A DNA stretch of 64,000 nucleotides from positions 62,001 through 126,000 of the forward strand of contig NZ_CP119078.1 in NCBI RefSeq assembly GCF_029026145.1, written 5' to 3'. The notes under the pieces are model-generated. The model made no database searches. It saw nothing but the letters and a program-made list of their open reading frames with translations, and had not been told where the DNA came from. Position numbers and translations under genes: made by a program. Below are positions 52,445-62,652 of the stretch, in pieces. Numbering within the stretch: position 1 is the first letter of the stretch; every line of letters starts with the position of its first letter. The stretch is from Legionella cardiaca (lineage in GTDB: Bacteria; Pseudomonadota; Gammaproteobacteria; Legionellales; Legionellaceae).

Positions 52445-53491
52445 TTAACGAATTGATGCGATATCAATCACAAAACGATAGCGAACGTCACTTTTTAAAA
52501 CACGCTCATAGGCTTCATTCACTTGTTGCATTGGGATTAATTCAATATCTGAAGTAATATTGTGTTTTCCGCAAAAATCAAGCATTTCCTGGGTTTCTGC
52601 AATACCACCTATTAATGAGCCAGCCAGGCTGCGCCGCCCCCCTACTAATGAAAATGCACCGACGGGAACATTTTCGTCGGGAACACCCACGACCACCATA
52701 ACACCATCTCGTCTCAATAATTTTAAATAATCATTCCAATCAATGCCTGCAGAAACTGTGCAAATAATAAGATCAAAAGTGTTGACTAATTTTGAGAAGG
52801 TAGCAGAATCGGAAGTCGCATAAAAATGGTCGGCTCCTAAACGCTTGCTGTCTTCTTGTTTTTTAGAGGAGTGGCTAAGCACCGTCACATCGGCACCCAT
52901 AGCATGAGCCAATTTGACTCCCATGTGTCCTAATCCACCTAGACCAAGAATGGCCACTTTCTTCCCAGGACCAGCCTTCCAATGGCGAAGAGGGGAATAA
53001 AGAGTAATCCCGGCACATAAAAGCGGTGCGGAGGCATCGAGCGGTAAGTTGTCAGGAATACGCAAAACATAATCCTTATTGACAACGATCTTGGTCGAAT
53101 AACCTCCTTGGGTTAAACGGCTACCGTCTCGTTCCATACCATTATAGGTAGGTGTCATACCTTCTGCACAATATTGTTCTAAACCTTCATGGCAGCTATT
53201 ACATCTTCGACAGGAATCAACGATGCAGCCGACACCTACATGATCACCTGCTTTAAAATGGTTAACATTTTTTCCTACACGCTCCACTATTCCAACAATT
53301 TCATGTCCTGGAACCATTGGAAAAAGGGCTCCACCCCATTCATCGCGAACTTGATGGATATCAGAATGACAAATACCACAGTATTGAATAGCGATTAACA
53401 CATCATTGTCATCTAACTCGCGTCGTTCAAAAGAGAAAGGCTTTAATGGTTCTTTAGCCGAATCGGCAGCATAACCGTGAACTGGAATCAT
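52445..53491 (-). CDS. Zinc-dependent NAD(P) alcohol dehydrogenase (YahK/CAD-like)
   Basis: The 348-residue medium-chain dehydrogenase has the catalytic zinc site [10 protein letters not shown] and GHEIVGIV and a structural zinc site ([17 protein letters not shown]). The coenzyme-binding glycine motif is [20 protein letters not shown]. It belongs with the cinnamyl-alcohol-dehydrogenase-like YahK/AdhC aldehyde reductases, which reduce a wide range of aldehydes with NADPH. It is monocistronic on the minus strand next to the divergent tdk gene. Confidence 0.93.
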   Translation of the reverse strand: MIPVHGYAADSAKEPLKPFSFERRELDDNDVLIAIQYCGICHSDIHQVRDEWGGALFPMVPGHEIVGIVERVGKNVNHFKAGDHVGVGCIVDSCRRCNSCHEGLEQYCAEGMTPTYNGMERDGSRLTQGGYSTKIVVNKDYVLRIPDNLPLDASAPLLCAGITLYSPLRHWKAGPGKKVAILGLGGLGHMGVKLAHAMGADVTVLSHSSKKQEDSKRLGADHFYATSDSATFSKLVNTFDLIICTVSAGIDWNDYLKLLRRDGVMVVVGVPDENVPVGAFSLVGGRRSLAGSLIGGIAETQEMLDFCGKHNITSDIELIPMQQVNEAYERVLKSDVRYRFVIDIASIR

Positions 53492-53642
53492 AAATTATCC
53501 CTAATATAAATATTTATTTTAAGACATGAGATAGTAGGCTTTCATTTCACAATTTGCAAAAAATTTTAATGGTTGGCAGAACAATAGTCATTGTAGGGAA
53601 TACATAGTAAAGTACAGTAATTTTTAGGTATTCGCAGTAACT

Positions 53643-54221
53643 ATGGCCAAACTCTATTTTTATTTCGCAGCAATGAACGCAGGAAAAAGTACCGTATTAC
53701 TGCAAGCTAGCTATAACTATCGCGAACGCGGTATGCAAACCTTATTATATACACCTGCCATCGATACTCGTTATGAGCAAGGTTTTATTCATTCTCGCAT
53801 TGGCTTATCAGAACAAGCGTTTGCTTTTCATCTTAAAGATAATCTCTATGAAGAAACGAACAAAAAATTAAAACAACAACCCCTGGCCTGCATATTAGTG
53901 GATGAAGCCCAGTTTCTAACGCGCGATCAAGTGTATCAACTCACGGATATTACCGATAAGCTAAATATTCCAGTGTTAGCTTATGGTTTACGTACCGATT
54001 TCAGAGGTGAATTATTTGAAGGAAGCCAATATTTACTTGCCTGGGCTGATGAACTTATAGAGATTAAAGCGATATGTCATTGTGGACGCAAGGCAACAAT
54101 GAATTTGCGTATGAATGAGCATGGTCAAGCCATTTCTGAAGGCGAGCAACTTTTAATTGGTGGGAATGAAGCTTATGCTGCGACTTGCCGTTATCATTTT
54201 AAATGTGGTCTGGCGAAATAA
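53643..54221 (+). CDS. tdk: Thymidine kinase
   Basis: The 192-residue type II thymidine kinase has the P-loop AAMNAGKST (8-16), the ILVDEAQFL motif and the lasso/zinc region [11 protein letters not shown] followed by CRYHFKC. It phosphorylates thymidine to dTMP. The gene begins a three-function series: tdk, two MFS transporters and deoB, matching thymidine uptake and salvage as described for the phtC-phtD locus of L. pneumophila. The transporters follow 94 bases after the stop. Confidence 0.97.
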   Translation: MAKLYFYFAAMNAGKSTVLLQASYNYRERGMQTLLYTPAIDTRYEQGFIHSRIGLSEQAFAFHLKDNLYEETNKKLKQQPLACILVDEAQFLTRDQVYQLTDITDKLNIPVLAYGLRTDFRGELFEGSQYLLAWADELIEIKAICHCGRKATMNLRMNEHGQAISEGEQLLIGGNEAYAATCRYHFKCGLAK

Positions 54222-54271
54222 TCTATAGTAATAATTGTGCAATAAAGATACCAATTCCGTCCGATTTTTGA

Positions 54272-54277
54272 TATAAT
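54272..54277 (+). promoter_or_regulatory. -10 box of a promoter upstream of the MFS pair
   Basis: A perfect TATAAT lies 38 nt before the TTG start of the first MFS gene, followed by a small hairpin (CGCCGCAACTTTTGGCGG). The -35 region is weak. It would allow the transporters to be expressed apart from tdk. Confidence 0.4.
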
Positions 54278-54315
54278 TCGCCGCAACTTTTGGCGGTCCG
54301 TGCTAAGGAGTAACG

Positions 54316-55584
54316 TTGTCTGATTCTATTGCAGTAGATTCCGGGGTAATTTTACCTCGTAATAACATGATGGCGTGGTTAGTGTGCTTGTCAGCAGGTT
54401 TGTTTTTCTTTTATGAATTCTTCCAGCTGAATATCTTTGACGTTATCAATCAACCTTTACGCGATGATTTTCACTTAGATGCTGCACAGCTTAGCTGGAT
54501 GTCTAGTACTTATTTATGGGCCGATATATTATTTCTTCTACCCGCAGGCATTATTCTCGATCGCTTTTCTACACGTCGAGTGATTCTTACCGCAATGGCG
54601 GTCTGCGTTATTGGCACCCTCGGTTTTGCAGTGACAAACTCCTTTGCATTAGCGTGTTTTTTTCATTTCCTTTCCGGCATTGGTAATGCTTTTTGTTTCT
54701 TATCTTGTGTTGTTTTAGTTTCTCACTGGTTTCCCCCTCGCCGCCAGGCTCTGGTAATTGGCTCATTGGTAACAATGGCTTTTCTTGGTGGGATGATGGC
54801 TCACACTCCTTTTGCTCATCTTAATGAATATTATGGCTGGCGACGCTCTTTATTAATCGATGGGGTAGTTGGAGCACTGTTGTTAGCATGGATTTACCTT
54901 GTGGTACAAGATAGACCGAACGTGCTTGATAGGCAAAAACAAGCAGTACAACCGTCTATTATTCCAAGTTTTCTGCAAGCGCTTGGTAATCGACAGAATT
55001 GGCTGGCGGGTTTGTATACCTGTTTTCTTAATTTACCCATAATGGTACTTTGTGCTCTATGGGGTGCCAGTTATTTACAAACTGTGCATCATTTGCCAGA
55101 GATTGCTGCCAGTAATGTGGTAAGTCTTATTTTTATAGGTAGTATCGTAGGTTGTCCTCTCGTTGGCTGGTTATCTGATAATCAGGGACGACGCAAGCCA
55201 TTGATGCTAGTAGGGGCAATCGCAACGTTATTAACAGTTGTTCCATTGTTTATGGATATTGCTTTATCACAAACCGCATTGAGTATTTTATTTTTTGGCC
55301 TTGGATTTTTCAGTAGTACGCAAGTTATTAGTTATCCTCTTATTGCTGAAAGTAACCCTCAAGAAATAACAGGTGCTGCAACGGGGATCGCTTCCGTGTT
55401 AATTATGGGGGGCGCCGGAGTCGGCCAAGTGTTATTTGGATTATTAATTCAACATCACGCAGGCATTGCTGCACAAGCTTATACAATTGCCGATTTTCAA
55501 TATGCAATGTGGATGTTTCCTCTTACAGCAGTCGCCGCTCTGCTTGCTGTATTGTTAACCCGCGAAACTTACTGCAAACGTTAG
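54316..55584 (+). CDS. phtC: MFS transporter, probable PhtC-type thymidine/nucleoside importer
   Basis: The 422-residue 12-helix MFS protein has the motif-A-like loop ILDRFSTRRVIL and LSGIGNAFCFLSCVVL. It starts at TTG with AAGGAG seven bases upstream (MSDSIAVDSGVI). It is about 35% like the next gene by eye, so the two are tandem paralogues. In L. pneumophila the phtC-phtD locus is needed for thymidine assimilation; tdk before and deoB after make the same function likely here. The C/D naming follows gene order and is an inference. Confidence 0.82.
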   Translation: MSDSIAVDSGVILPRNNMMAWLVCLSAGLFFFYEFFQLNIFDVINQPLRDDFHLDAAQLSWMSSTYLWADILFLLPAGIILDRFSTRRVILTAMAVCVIGTLGFAVTNSFALACFFHFLSGIGNAFCFLSCVVLVSHWFPPRRQALVIGSLVTMAFLGGMMAHTPFAHLNEYYGWRRSLLIDGVVGALLLAWIYLVVQDRPNVLDRQKQAVQPSIIPSFLQALGNRQNWLAGLYTCFLNLPIMVLCALWGASYLQTVHHLPEIAASNVVSLIFIGSIVGCPLVGWLSDNQGRRKPLMLVGAIATLLTVVPLFMDIALSQTALSILFFGLGFFSSTQVISYPLIAESNPQEITGAATGIASVLIMGGAGVGQVLFGLLIQHHAGIAAQAYTIADFQYAMWMFPLTAVAALLAVLLTRETYCKR

Positions 55585-55600
55585 GACTTAGGAGTTTTTT

Positions 55601-56878
55601 ATGCAGATGGTGGAAGAATATAAAGATGAGAAGTTAACTGCTTCATTCTTGCCATGGTTGGTTTGTTTTAGTGCCTCATTATTCTTCTTTTATGAATTTA
55701 TTCAAGGCAATATGTTTGCATCGATTGCTGATAACATCATGCATGATTTTCATGTGCAAGCTGACAAAATGGCTTATTTATCAAGTATTTACTATTTGTC
55801 GAATGTTATTTTCCTTTTTGTCGCAGGGTTTGTTCTGGATCGATTCTCTACAAAAAAGACTATTCTGTTTGCCATGTTTCTTTGCGTAATGAGTACCTTT
55901 ATTTTAGCAAACGCACAATCCTTTTATCTCGCTCTATTTTGTCGCTTTGTTACAGGTATTGGCAGCGCATTTTGTTTTCTTGGGCCAATTCGTTTAGCTT
56001 CTCGTTGGTTTCCGCCTCGGCGAATGGCTCTGATAACGGGAGCGATTGTAACCATGGCGATGACAGGAGGCATGTTGGCACAGTATCCTCTAACTAAACT
56101 AGTCGCCCAAATCGGTTGGCGAGATGCTTTAATGCAGGTGGGGTGGCTTGGAACTGCCATGCTGCTCTTTATGTCTTTTGGCATTATCGAGAAGACAAAG
56201 GATGTAGGGCAAAAAATTGCGTCCAAAATTTCCATTGTTGCTGCAGCTAAAAAAGCGTACTTAAACCCACAAACATTAAAAGCAGCGTTGTATACCAGTC
56301 TGATGAATATGGCCATTGCTGTTTTTGGTGCCATGATGGGTTCTCTTTATTTAGTACAACGAATGGGCATTGCCAAAGAAGATGCGGCCGTTGTCAACAC
56401 GATGCTATTCCTGGGGGCAATTATTGGAGGTCCCGTATTAGGCTGGTGCTCAGATAAGTTAGGTTTACGCGTATTGCCAATGAAGATTGGAGCTATCGCA
56501 TCTTTAATAACAATGTTATTAGTGTTATATGCACCTATTTCTTTACCTTTCATGGAAATTCTGTTCTTTTTATTAGGCTTTTTTACTGCATCTCAAGTTA
56601 TCAGCTATGCCTTGGTTGCCGAAAGTAGTTCACCCGTCATGACTGCTACGGCAGTGAGTGTTGTTTCGATTTTGACACAAGGTGGTTATATCGTTTATCA
56701 AAATTTATTCAGCATTCTGTTAATGCGCCATGGTGAAATGCAAATGATTAATGACGTTCCTGTCTATTCGCTAGGTGACTACCAATTCGCTGCCATTATT
56801 TTACCTTTGGGCTTAATTGTGGCATTAATTGCTTTGCTAGGCTTGAAAGAAACGCACTGCCGTCAAATCGAGGAATAA
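55601..56878 (+). CDS. phtD: MFS transporter, probable PhtD-type paralogue
   Basis: The 425-residue protein shares the layout and motifs of its upstream neighbour: LPWLVCFSASLFFFYEF (cf. WLVCLSAGLFFFYEF), VLDRFSTKKTIL, and FVTGIGSAFCFLGPIRLASR. Only 16 bases separate the two genes, and an AGGAG-type ribosome site precedes its ATG. Both belong to the Pht-type MFS group. The 3' end abuts deoB (three bases), so transport and pentose-phosphate use are linked at the operon level. Confidence 0.82.
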   Translation: MQMVEEYKDEKLTASFLPWLVCFSASLFFFYEFIQGNMFASIADNIMHDFHVQADKMAYLSSIYYLSNVIFLFVAGFVLDRFSTKKTILFAMFLCVMSTFILANAQSFYLALFCRFVTGIGSAFCFLGPIRLASRWFPPRRMALITGAIVTMAMTGGMLAQYPLTKLVAQIGWRDALMQVGWLGTAMLLFMSFGIIEKTKDVGQKIASKISIVAAAKKAYLNPQTLKAALYTSLMNMAIAVFGAMMGSLYLVQRMGIAKEDAAVVNTMLFLGAIIGGPVLGWCSDKLGLRVLPMKIGAIASLITMLLVLYAPISLPFMEILFFLLGFFTASQVISYALVAESSSPVMTATAVSVVSILTQGGYIVYQNLFSILLMRHGEMQMINDVPVYSLGDYQFAAIILPLGLIVALIALLGLKETHCRQIEE

Positions 56879-56881
56879 GAA

Positions 56882-58114
56882 ATGCCAGGACGCGTTTGTA
56901 TTTTATTAATGGATTCTTTAGGGATAGGAGCAAGCCTTGACGCAAATCGCTATGGCGATGAAGGAGCTAATACTTTCGGTCATATTCATATGGCTTGCAA
57001 TGAGAATCGTGCTGACAAGGAAGGATTACGTAGTGGATCTTTGCAGATTCCAAATCTAACCAAAATTGGTTTATATCACGCGGCAATAGCCAGCTCAGGT
57101 GAATCCTTGCTGGATTTGTCTACACTTGCTGAGCCAATTGGGTATTATGGCTATGCCGTTGAACAAAGTTTAGGAAAAGATACCCCTAGCGGCCACTGGG
57201 AGTTAGCTGGTGTTCCGGTACGTTTTGATTGGGGATATTTTCCTCATGAACAGCCTTGTTTTCCTAAAAAATTAGTTGATGAATTTATTAAAAGGGCCAA
57301 ATTGCCTGGTGTTTTAGGAGAAAAGCATGCTTCTGGAACGACCATCATTGACGAACTTGGTGAAGAGCATATTAAAACTGGAAAACCTATTCTTTATACT
57401 TCTGCTGATAGCGTGTTTCAAATTGCTGCCCATGAACAAAGCTTTGGATTGCAACGGTTATATGACATTTGTGAAATTGCGCGTGAATTAGTCGATGACT
57501 ATCAAATCGGCCGGGTTATTGCCAGGCCATTTGTTGGTTCTCCCGGTTCATTCGTCCGAACTGGCAATCGCCGAGACTATGCCACCTTGCCCCCTGCTCC
57601 AACGTTGTTAGACGAGCTAAAAAAGGCAGGCAGGGAAGTGATAGCCATTGGAAAAATTGCCGATATCTTTGCTCATCAAGGATTAACCCAAACTATCAAA
57701 GCTGATGGTAATATGGCCTTGTTTGACGCCACGCTTGCGGCAATGAAGACTGCTAAAGAAGGCAGTTTGATTTTTACCAATTTTGTAGATTTTGATTCCT
57801 CTTATGGGCATAGACGAGACGTTGCAGGTTATGCACATGCGTTAGAACAATTTGATGCTCGACTTCCAGAGTTGATGCAACTACTCAGAGCGGATGACCT
57901 TGTGATTATAGCTGCGGATCATGGTTGTGACCCAACCTGGCCAGGTTCGGATCATACTCGAGAGCATATTCCTGTTTTGGCGTTTGGTCCAGGTTGCAGC
58001 AGTCAATTTGTGGGACGACGAGATACTTTTGCTGATATCGGACAAACTATTGCTGAACACTTAGCTATTCAGCCCTTACTACATGGTGTATCTTTTATAA
58101 ATAGTTTGAAATAA
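56882..58114 (+). CDS. deoB: Phosphopentomutase
   Basis: The 410-residue member of the alkaline phosphatase superfamily has the metal-binding ends: [10 protein letters not shown] at the N-terminus and [20 protein letters not shown] near the C-terminus, with the middle [12 protein letters not shown] that carries the phosphorylated threonine. It interconverts ribose/deoxyribose 1-phosphate and 5-phosphate, feeding nucleoside sugars into glycolysis. It begins three bases after the second MFS gene and closes the nucleoside salvage operon. Confidence 0.96.
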   Translation: MPGRVCILLMDSLGIGASLDANRYGDEGANTFGHIHMACNENRADKEGLRSGSLQIPNLTKIGLYHAAIASSGESLLDLSTLAEPIGYYGYAVEQSLGKDTPSGHWELAGVPVRFDWGYFPHEQPCFPKKLVDEFIKRAKLPGVLGEKHASGTTIIDELGEEHIKTGKPILYTSADSVFQIAAHEQSFGLQRLYDICEIARELVDDYQIGRVIARPFVGSPGSFVRTGNRRDYATLPPAPTLLDELKKAGREVIAIGKIADIFAHQGLTQTIKADGNMALFDATLAAMKTAKEGSLIFTNFVDFDSSYGHRRDVAGYAHALEQFDARLPELMQLLRADDLVIIAADHGCDPTWPGSDHTREHIPVLAFGPGCSSQFVGRRDTFADIGQTIAEHLAIQPLLHGVSFINSLK

Positions 58115-58195
58115 AGTATTAGGCCTCTAATAACATTACTCTTTCTATAAGACATTTTTTAACAAGATTTTATCGGGACACCTACGGAAAAATAC

Positions 58196-58648
58196 ATGAT
58201 CTACCCTGCTCCGTTTCTAAATTATTGTGCCTCAATTGATCTTAAGTTGACCTCCTTGCGCAAGACGGTGTTATTCATTTTATGGGTTGAGAAAAAGCCT
58301 CTGAAAGCTTATGAAATTTTAGAAAAACTTACGCGAATAAAGCAAAACGCCACGCCACCTTCTGTTTACCGTGTTCTTGACTATTTTGTAGAGGGAGGAG
58401 TGGTTCATAAAATTGAATCGATTCAATCTTACACACTTTGTCATGAACCTGAGAAGCATTTACCTTCTGAGATTTTGATGGTCTGTAGTAATTGCTATCA
58501 AGTGCAGGAAGTATATAGTACCACTATGCATAATATAGTGCAGAAGCTGGCGCAAGATAATCTTTTTTATCTTGGACAAGATACGATTGAATTAAAAGGA
58601 ATTTGCGAAAAATGCCACACCAATATTGAGCATTCTGCTTTTAAATAA
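58196..58648 (+). CDS. Fur/Zur-family metal-responsive regulator
   Basis: The 150-residue protein has the Fur fold: a winged helix (about 15-85) with the recognition region TPPSVYRVLDYFVEGGVVHK, and a dimerisation domain with structural zinc cysteine pairs (VCSNCYQ and GICEKCHTN). The N-terminus and the LRKTVLFILWVEKKPLKAYEIL layout look more like Zur than Fur or PerR. It would repress zinc uptake genes when zinc-loaded. It lies 82 bases after deoB with its own ribosome site and just before hslVU, which has a separate promoter. Confidence 0.85.
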   Translation: MIYPAPFLNYCASIDLKLTSLRKTVLFILWVEKKPLKAYEILEKLTRIKQNATPPSVYRVLDYFVEGGVVHKIESIQSYTLCHEPEKHLPSEILMVCSNCYQVQEVYSTTMHNIVQKLAQDNLFYLGQDTIELKGICEKCHTNIEHSAFK

Positions 58649-58667
58649 GAAAAAATTCTTAGCGGTC

Positions 58668-58696
58668 CATTGATTTTTTTTTTCTCATCCCCATCT
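58668..58696 (+). promoter_or_regulatory. Heat-shock (sigma-32-like) promoter of hslVU
   Basis: CATTGAT (58668-58674) and CCCCATCT (58689-58696) are 14 bp apart. They match the sigma-32 consensus CTTGAAA - 11 to 16 bp - CCCCATNT, perfectly at the -10. They lie 33 nt before the hslV start, as expected for this heat-shock operon. Confidence 0.6.
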
Positions 58697-58728
58697 AAAG
58701 CCCATTCTGTCTTTAACAAGGATATATT

Positions 58729-59274
58729 TTGGAGCAATATCGCGGCACAACCATCCTCTCCGTCAGACGAGGTAATAAAGTTGTAATTGGTGGCGATGGA
58801 CAAGTCACCTTGGGAAACACTGTCATGAAAGGCAATGCCCGCAAGGTTCGACGTCTCTATAAAGATAAAGTCATTGCTGGTTTTGCCGGTGGTACAGCAG
58901 ATGCTTTTACGCTTTTTGAACGCTTTGAACGAAAGCTTGAAATGCATCAAGGACATTTAGTACGTGCGGCTGTGGAATTAGCTAAAGATTGGCGAACTGA
59001 CAAAATTTTACGTCGGTTAGAAGCACTTTTAGCGGTTGCAGATACTACGTCCTCTTTAATTATTACCGGTAATGGGGATGTAATTGAACCTGAAGAAGGG
59101 TTAATTGCAATTGGTTCTGGTGGCCCCTTTGCACAGTCTGCGGCTCGTGCATTGTTGGCAAATACCAAATTATCGGCGATGGAAATCGTGCAAAAAAGTT
59201 TAGCCATTGCCGCTGACATTTGCATTTATACCAACCACAATTTAACTATTGAAGAATTGGATAGCGAACAGTGA
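58729..59274 (+). CDS. hslV: ATP-dependent protease subunit HslV
   Basis: The 181-residue peptidase of the HslUV protease has the N-terminal threonine nucleophile exposed after removal of the first six residues ([15 protein letters not shown]). The start is a TTG with AAGGA upstream; no ATG precedes the threonine. [10 protein letters not shown] and [10 protein letters not shown] are the usual HslV motifs. With HslU it forms a two-ring ATPase-protease that degrades misfolded proteins. Its stop overlaps the hslU start (GTGA). Confidence 0.97.
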   Translation: MEQYRGTTILSVRRGNKVVIGGDGQVTLGNTVMKGNARKVRRLYKDKVIAGFAGGTADAFTLFERFERKLEMHQGHLVRAAVELAKDWRTDKILRRLEALLAVADTTSSLIITGNGDVIEPEEGLIAIGSGGPFAQSAARALLANTKLSAMEIVQKSLAIAADICIYTNHNLTIEELDSEQ

Positions 59275-60608
59275 ATAACACAGTAATGATGACTCCTCGT
59301 GAGATAGTACAAGAATTAGATAAACATATTATCGGCCAGGATGAGGCGAAAAGAGCCGTTGCCATTGCGTTACGAAATCGTTGGCGCCGGATGCAAATTA
59401 AAGATCCTGTTTTACGCAATGAAATTATGCCTAAAAATATTTTAATGATAGGGCCAACCGGTGTAGGTAAAACAGAAATTGCAAGAAGACTGGCAAAATT
59501 AGCAAAGGCTCCCTTTCTTAAGGTTGAAGCAACTAAATTTACTGAAGTGGGGTATGTTGGACGTGATGTTGATTCTATTCTTCGCGATTTAATTGATATT
59601 GCTGTTAAACAGGAACGTGAATCAGCAATGAAGAAAGTAGAGCATTTGGCCGAAGATGCGGCAGAAGAGCGAATCTTGGATGTGTTATTACCTCCTGCAA
59701 GAATCGGCTTGACCGCGAGTGAAAAAGATTCGTCAACCCGCCAGATTTTCCGTAAGCAATTACGTGAAGGTGCACTTGATAATAATGAAATTGAAATTGA
59801 ATTATCTGCTTCCCAAGTGGGTGTGGAAATTATGGCTCCTCCTGGCATGGAAGAAATGACAAATCAGTTGCAGTCTATGTTTCAGCAGATGGGTTCCGGT
59901 CGCACCAAAATGCGTAAATTGACTATCGCCAAGGCAATGAAGATCTTGCGTGAGGAAGAGGCGTCCAAATTAATTAATGAAGAAGATATAAAAACTCGTG
60001 CTATTGAAAATGTCGAGCAAAATGGCATTGTCTTTATTGATGAGTTGGATAAAGTGGCAAAACGGGCCGAACATGGCGGTGGTGGTGATGTGTCACGTGA
60101 AGGGGTACAACGCGATCTCTTGCCATTGGTTGAAGGAACTACAGTATCCACGAAATACGGTATGATTAAGTCTGATCATATCCTGTTTATTGCTTCAGGT
60201 GCCTTTCATGTAGCCAAGCCTTCGGATTTAATTGCTGAATTACAAGGACGCTTACCTATTCGTGTTGAACTTTCAGCCTTAAGTGTTGAAGATTTTGTAA
60301 GGATTTTAACTGAACCAAGCGCATCTTTAACTGAGCAGTATGCTGCACTTATGGCGACTGAAGGTTTGGAATTGACCTTTGACCCATCTGGTATTCGTCG
60401 TATTGCAGAAGTTGCCTGGAAAGTTAATGAGCGTACCGAGAATATTGGTGCTCGACGATTATATACGGTGATGGAACGTCTACTGGAAGTAATCTCTTTC
60501 GAGGCCACTGATAAGGCAGGAGAAACTGTTCATGTTGATGCTGCTTATGTTGAGAAACATCTAGGTAAATTAGTGGATGATGATGATTTAACGCGTTATA
60601 TTTTATAA
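59271..60608 (+). CDS. hslU: ATP-dependent protease ATPase subunit HslU
   Basis: The 445-residue AAA+ unfoldase has [20 protein letters not shown] at the start, Walker [10 protein letters not shown], the pore motif [11 protein letters not shown], Walker [11 protein letters not shown] and an arginine-rich sensor region ([23 protein letters not shown]). It unfolds substrates and feeds them to HslV. It begins at a GTG overlapping the hslV stop, then reaches ATG-ATG five codons on, either of which could be the true start. A strong hairpin closes the operon. Confidence 0.98.
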   Translation: MNNTVMMTPREIVQELDKHIIGQDEAKRAVAIALRNRWRRMQIKDPVLRNEIMPKNILMIGPTGVGKTEIARRLAKLAKAPFLKVEATKFTEVGYVGRDVDSILRDLIDIAVKQERESAMKKVEHLAEDAAEERILDVLLPPARIGLTASEKDSSTRQIFRKQLREGALDNNEIEIELSASQVGVEIMAPPGMEEMTNQLQSMFQQMGSGRTKMRKLTIAKAMKILREEEASKLINEEDIKTRAIENVEQNGIVFIDELDKVAKRAEHGGGGDVSREGVQRDLLPLVEGTTVSTKYGMIKSDHILFIASGAFHVAKPSDLIAELQGRLPIRVELSALSVEDFVRILTEPSASLTEQYAALMATEGLELTFDPSGIRRIAEVAWKVNERTENIGARRLYTVMERLLEVISFEATDKAGETVHVDAAYVEKHLGKLVDDDDLTRYIL

Positions 60609-60628
60609 GAAATTTGAAGTTGAAAGTA

Positions 60629-60655
60629 AAAATGGGTTGCATTGCAACCCATTTT
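60629..60655. terminator. Strong terminator after hslU
   Basis: AAAATGGGTTGC and GCAACCCATTTT form a perfect 12-bp stem over a 3-nt loop, 21 bases after the hslU stop, with A and T runs on both sides. It probably works for both hslU and the convergent lipase-like gene. Confidence 0.75.
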
Positions 60656-60676
60656 AGATGCGAGAGCAAAAGCAAA

Positions 60677-62452
60677 TTAAAAAGCAAACTCTTGAGAGTG
60701 TAAATCAGCCTCCGCTTCCGTTTTAGTTGCTTTTGCAAGGGCTTGAATTTCATTTTCAACCGGTGACGGTTTAAAGAAATAGTTAGCCGCAGCTAAACCT
60801 GAACCAAGTCCAACAGCGCCACTGGCCAGCGTTGCAGCAGCTATTGCTCCTTTAAGACCACCAATGAAAGCTCCAACACCTGCTGTAGCGAGCGCACCTG
60901 GACCTGAAATGGCACCAACAGCCAATCCAATTGCAATACCCGCTGCTGCACCGATAATTGCACCTACTAGGGTGGCAGCAATGCAAACTATAGCGCCAAT
61001 AATTATTTTGGCACCTAAATTCCAATTTCTACCTAAGCGTATGTTTTCTTTCGCGTATTTGTCAGTAGCCTCGATGATTTCTAGAGGATTAGTTTTTTCC
61101 AGAATATCTTTAATAAAGATTGTTGTATTATGAGCAATTTTAATTGCCTTGGAGGCGTCAATTTCTTCCAGTGATTTACCAGCCTGGATCTCAGCTTCGA
61201 GTTCAGAAAGCAATACTAGTTTTAAAGCTTGGAGATTACCAAGGAGTGGATTATATTGGGAAAGTTCGGCGATGGTTCTTTCCAGCTCAATTAAATAAGA
61301 ATTTAAGCTCATGAAATTGATTGCTTTATTAAGTTGCTTATCCTGTACCGAAGCCTGAACGAAGTAGGCTTTGCATTGAGCACGATAGTCTTCTGTTGTT
61401 AATGTACCATATAGATATCGTTGAGAAATGTTGCGAATCTGTTCAACGAAAGCTTGCTTATCTTTATTCTTTACAAGGAAATTATCTAAGGCCAAGGTAA
61501 GATCACAATAATGCTCAAAATTATCTTTGCGATAGTTATAATCAGGTTGGGTTGTACCGTACAGAATATGGTTAGGTATTTGCCGTTTGAGTAAAGCATG
61601 GCGCCAATTAATTGCATCAATATCAGTTTTTGCAGCATTATTGGCTATGAGCTTGCCGCCAAAATGTAGATCTCTTTCCCCAAATGGCATCTCGCGTGCC
61701 CTGGCCCAAGGAAGTAGTCTTTCGTAAGCGTCAATTTGTTGTTCATCTAAGGACTTACTCCCCACAGTATAGGGTAGTTGGTGTCCATCATCTTTTAATA
61801 TTGCTAATGTTTTTGCATTTCCCAGCATTAGCAAGGGTTCATGAAACTCAATTTCACGATTTGCTTCCCATGCTCTTTGTTGTACATCATGATAACCAGG
61901 TAAAGTTTCTATCTCGACTTTTGTCCTGTAATGAAACTTCGGTACCAAGGCATCGAAAGCCAGAGGAATAATGGGCTTTTCTTGTAAGGTAATAAAAACT
62001 TTTTTAACAATGTCGCACTCACTTAAATCGTGAACCAGGTTCGCACTTGCCAAATTTCCAGCAAATTTCGTGGTTATTTGAAAATTGCCAGGTACAGGAT
62101 CACGGAAGTCGGCAGTAATTTCTATCATGCCCTTTAATTCAGGATCAGCTTGAATTTTCTTAATAGCGATTAACGCAGAAAGTACACCACGAGAATGCGC
62201 AATCAAATTAAGTTGGATGGGCTCGGTTAACTTGAGTCGTTTCAGCTCGGCAATAAATGCATCGGCTTGCTCCTCAACCCCATAAGAAAAGGCACCACCA
62301 CCATGCACTTGACAGCCATCATAACCAAAAATTTTGGTGTCATTTGAAACATTAGCGATGATATGTTGATAACTTGCGTCACCACCCTCATAAAGGCTAG
62401 AGCCTGTGCTATAACCCGTGCCACAAAAAAATCCAATGATATGTTTTGTCAT
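60677..62452 (-). CDS. Lipase-like protein with glycine-rich membrane tail, effector candidate
   Basis: The 591-residue protein starts MTKHIIGFFCGTGYSTGSSL, then GYDGCQVHGGGAF, and has an alpha/beta-hydrolase nucleophile region LNLIAHSRGVLSALIAI (S87 in HSRG). These recall DUF2235-type phospholipases. Residues ~250-480 are helical without a known domain. A long glycine- and alanine-rich hydrophobic stretch (about 484-560, e.g. AIIGAAAGIAIGLAVGAI) ends it, likely a membrane-inserting hairpin, followed by an acidic tail. No signal peptide. It resembles bacterial secreted phospholipase effectors in design; the function is inferred. Confidence 0.55.
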   Translation of the reverse strand: MTKHIIGFFCGTGYSTGSSLYEGGDASYQHIIANVSNDTKIFGYDGCQVHGGGAFSYGVEEQADAFIAELKRLKLTEPIQLNLIAHSRGVLSALIAIKKIQADPELKGMIEITADFRDPVPGNFQITTKFAGNLASANLVHDLSECDIVKKVFITLQEKPIIPLAFDALVPKFHYRTKVEIETLPGYHDVQQRAWEANREIEFHEPLLMLGNAKTLAILKDDGHQLPYTVGSKSLDEQQIDAYERLLPWARAREMPFGERDLHFGGKLIANNAAKTDIDAINWRHALLKRQIPNHILYGTTQPDYNYRKDNFEHYCDLTLALDNFLVKNKDKQAFVEQIRNISQRYLYGTLTTEDYRAQCKAYFVQASVQDKQLNKAINFMSLNSYLIELERTIAELSQYNPLLGNLQALKLVLLSELEAEIQAGKSLEEIDASKAIKIAHNTTIFIKDILEKTNPLEIIEATDKYAKENIRLGRNWNLGAKIIIGAIVCIAATLVGAIIGAAAGIAIGLAVGAISGPGALATAGVGAFIGGLKGAIAAATLASGAVGLGSGLAAANYFFKPSPVENEIQALAKATKTEAEADLHSQEFAF

Positions 62453-62652
62453 ATTTTTTTGAGTTTGGAAAAGGTGCCCTATATTTTAAACAACGTAACT
62501 TAGAATAATATTAAGTCGAATAAAAATGGCTCTTTTTTTATTTAGTAAATTTGCTCAGAATGCATGAATTTGCATTTTATTGTAAATATTTATCGCAAAA
62601 TTGTTAAGATTATGTGTATAATGCAGCCAATCTTGATTAACGAAGTACTATC

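Noticed and set aside
58567..60508. Minus-strand ORFs across hslV and hslU
   Set aside because: They are shadows of the conserved hslVU genes and show no family similarity.
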